From Paramecium pentaurelia (taxonomy: Eukaryota > Ciliophora > Oligohymenophorea > Peniculida > Parameciidae): a DNA stretch of 64,000 nt. A program made the position numbers and the translations under genes. This document shows, one piece after another, positions 62,959-64,000 of this stretch. Each line of letters opens with the position of its first letter. The stretch's first letter is position 1. Location: assembly GCA_905183005.1 (NCBI GenBank), contig CAJJDO010000083.1, forward strand, positions 132,748 through 196,747, read 5' to 3'. The notes under the pieces are model-generated. The model was given only the letters and a program-made list of their open reading frames with translations, made no database searches and was not told where the DNA came from.

Positions 62959-64000
62959 CAACTTAAAAACTTAAATAATGATAATGATTAATATTATAAT
63001 TATATGCAAAAGCGTTATCCTTGTCATTTAATTACTCAATCTGTTATCAATATTCCGCATACTTAGATAACAGTTGTTAGAAGTATATCCCCTTCGTAAT
63101 TCGAACTTTAGAAGGTACTATAAGCATATAATCTAGTTCCGGTATATTATCCGAATGATCAAACTAACTGGAAGGATAAATATTATGAACTTAGACATCA
63201 ATATTGGCTATTGGAAGACAAATTTAGCAAACTAGAAGATTTATAATTTAAACATAGTAGATGTGAAGTTGTCAGAGAAAGTGATTTAAAATAGATTAAT
63301 GAGCTCTTTACTTAGAGTTAACACGATATTAGATAACTAAAAAACTGTTTAGCCAAAGTTGATACATAAATGAATGAGGATTACTAACTTAAATATTAAT
63401 AGACGAATCATCAACTTGAAACTATCAAATCTGAATTCATTAAAATGTAATAAGAACTTCATTAATCACTGTAACAATCCGTTTAAGAAACATAAAGGAG
63501 GTACCCATAATAAATTAACTAATTAATTATCTCTAATACAGAGCACTAACGTTAAAACGAATAATTACTATTAATAAATAAAACCCTACAGTAATAAATA
63601 GATACTCTTCATATTCGATACACTGAGTCTTGAAATCAATCTAATGAAATACTAGAATTATTAGCTTTAAAAGTCTTAAAAAATGCAGAAATTGATAGTT
63701 TGAGAGTATTAGTCTCGGAAAAAAAAACTTGATTTCATAACTTCGCTCTAAATATTTATCTTAATATAGATGATTTTTTAATGTATCTGATATAAAAAAT
63801 AAAAAACTTAAAAAAATTATGCAGAAAATTCTCTTTCATTCTTATATTTTTGCATATCTTTAGACCTATTAGATTATTATAATAAATAACTTTATAAATA
63901 TAAGAATTAAAGAAATCATAGGGTAAAATCATTATCTTTGTTATCTATTATACAGAAATATAAAAATGTAATTTTAAAAAATTAAAAGAATTAATAATTG
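62959..64000. repeat. repeated block, copy 3 (cut by window end)
   Basis: Corresponds to 60611-61652. It begins inside the block right after an N at 62958 and runs off the window. Confidence 0.9.
63004..63732 (+). CDS. coiled-coil protein with an in-frame TGA, copy 3
   Basis: Third copy of the same gene, internal TGA at 63631-63633 and final TGA at 63730-63732. The sequence after it up to 64000 is the same non-coding tail as in the other copies. Confidence 0.5.

Overview
The window is macronuclear DNA of a ciliate, almost certainly a Paramecium. It is very A+T-rich, and genes read through only if TAA and TAG mean glutamine and TGA is the sole stop. Coding frames are broken by tiny introns of 22-31 nt with GTA...TAG-like ends (71 placed here). 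Two genes encode trichocyst matrix-type precursors, the secretory granule proteins typical of Paramecium. Gene density is high and many start-to-start or stop-to-start gaps are only 20-100 bp. All coordinates below come from hand translation with the ciliate code, and exon sums were checked to be multiples of three. I saw no telomeric repeats, tRNA, rRNA, CRISPR or transposon.

Layout. 0.7-5.7 kb: an LRR protein, a two-finger C2H2 protein and a small multi-pass membrane protein (all +). 5.9-8.2 kb (-): a retinoblastoma-like pocket protein with a TAA-coded polyQ tail, head to head with a FYVE-like/TBC/EF-hand protein (8.2-10.1 kb). 10.1-15.9 kb: a RING/TRAF-type zinc finger protein, a coiled-coil protein, a septin and an Asn/Gln-rich protein. 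15.9-18.8 kb (-): a protein with an MDH1B-like N-terminus and ribosomal protein S5. 19.7-29.7 kb: a PX/BAR-type sorting nexin, a TPR protein, an ankyrin protein and several unknown proteins, including a 4-TM protein with a TAA-coded polyQ tail. 29.9-31.7 kb: a Cache-like membrane receptor. 31.8-32.8 kb: a deiodinase-family selenoprotein with an in-frame TGA and a recognisable SECIS hairpin just after its stop. 33.3-35.7 kb (-): two trichocyst matrix proteins. 36.7-40.5 kb: a malectin-domain membrane protein, ribosomal protein S16 and the U5 snRNP 40-kDa WD40 protein. 41.2-45.5 kb: three tandem unknown/LRR/coiled-coil genes. 45.6-58.4 kb: RLP24, midasin (11.6 kb) and an LLPH-like protein, a neighbourhood of 60S ribosome assembly genes. 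58.5-59.7 kb (-): an alveolin-like cortical protein. 60.5-64.0 kb: one roughly 1.2-kb block present three times, joined by single N characters, each copy holding the same coiled-coil gene with an internal TGA.

The best finds are the deiodinase-like selenoprotein with its SECIS (Sec in an organism where TGA is the only stop), the pocket protein, the FYVE/TBC/EF-hand protein whose arginine-finger position looks substituted, the 21-bp divergent RLP24/midasin promoter, and the thrice-repeated block with an in-frame TGA.
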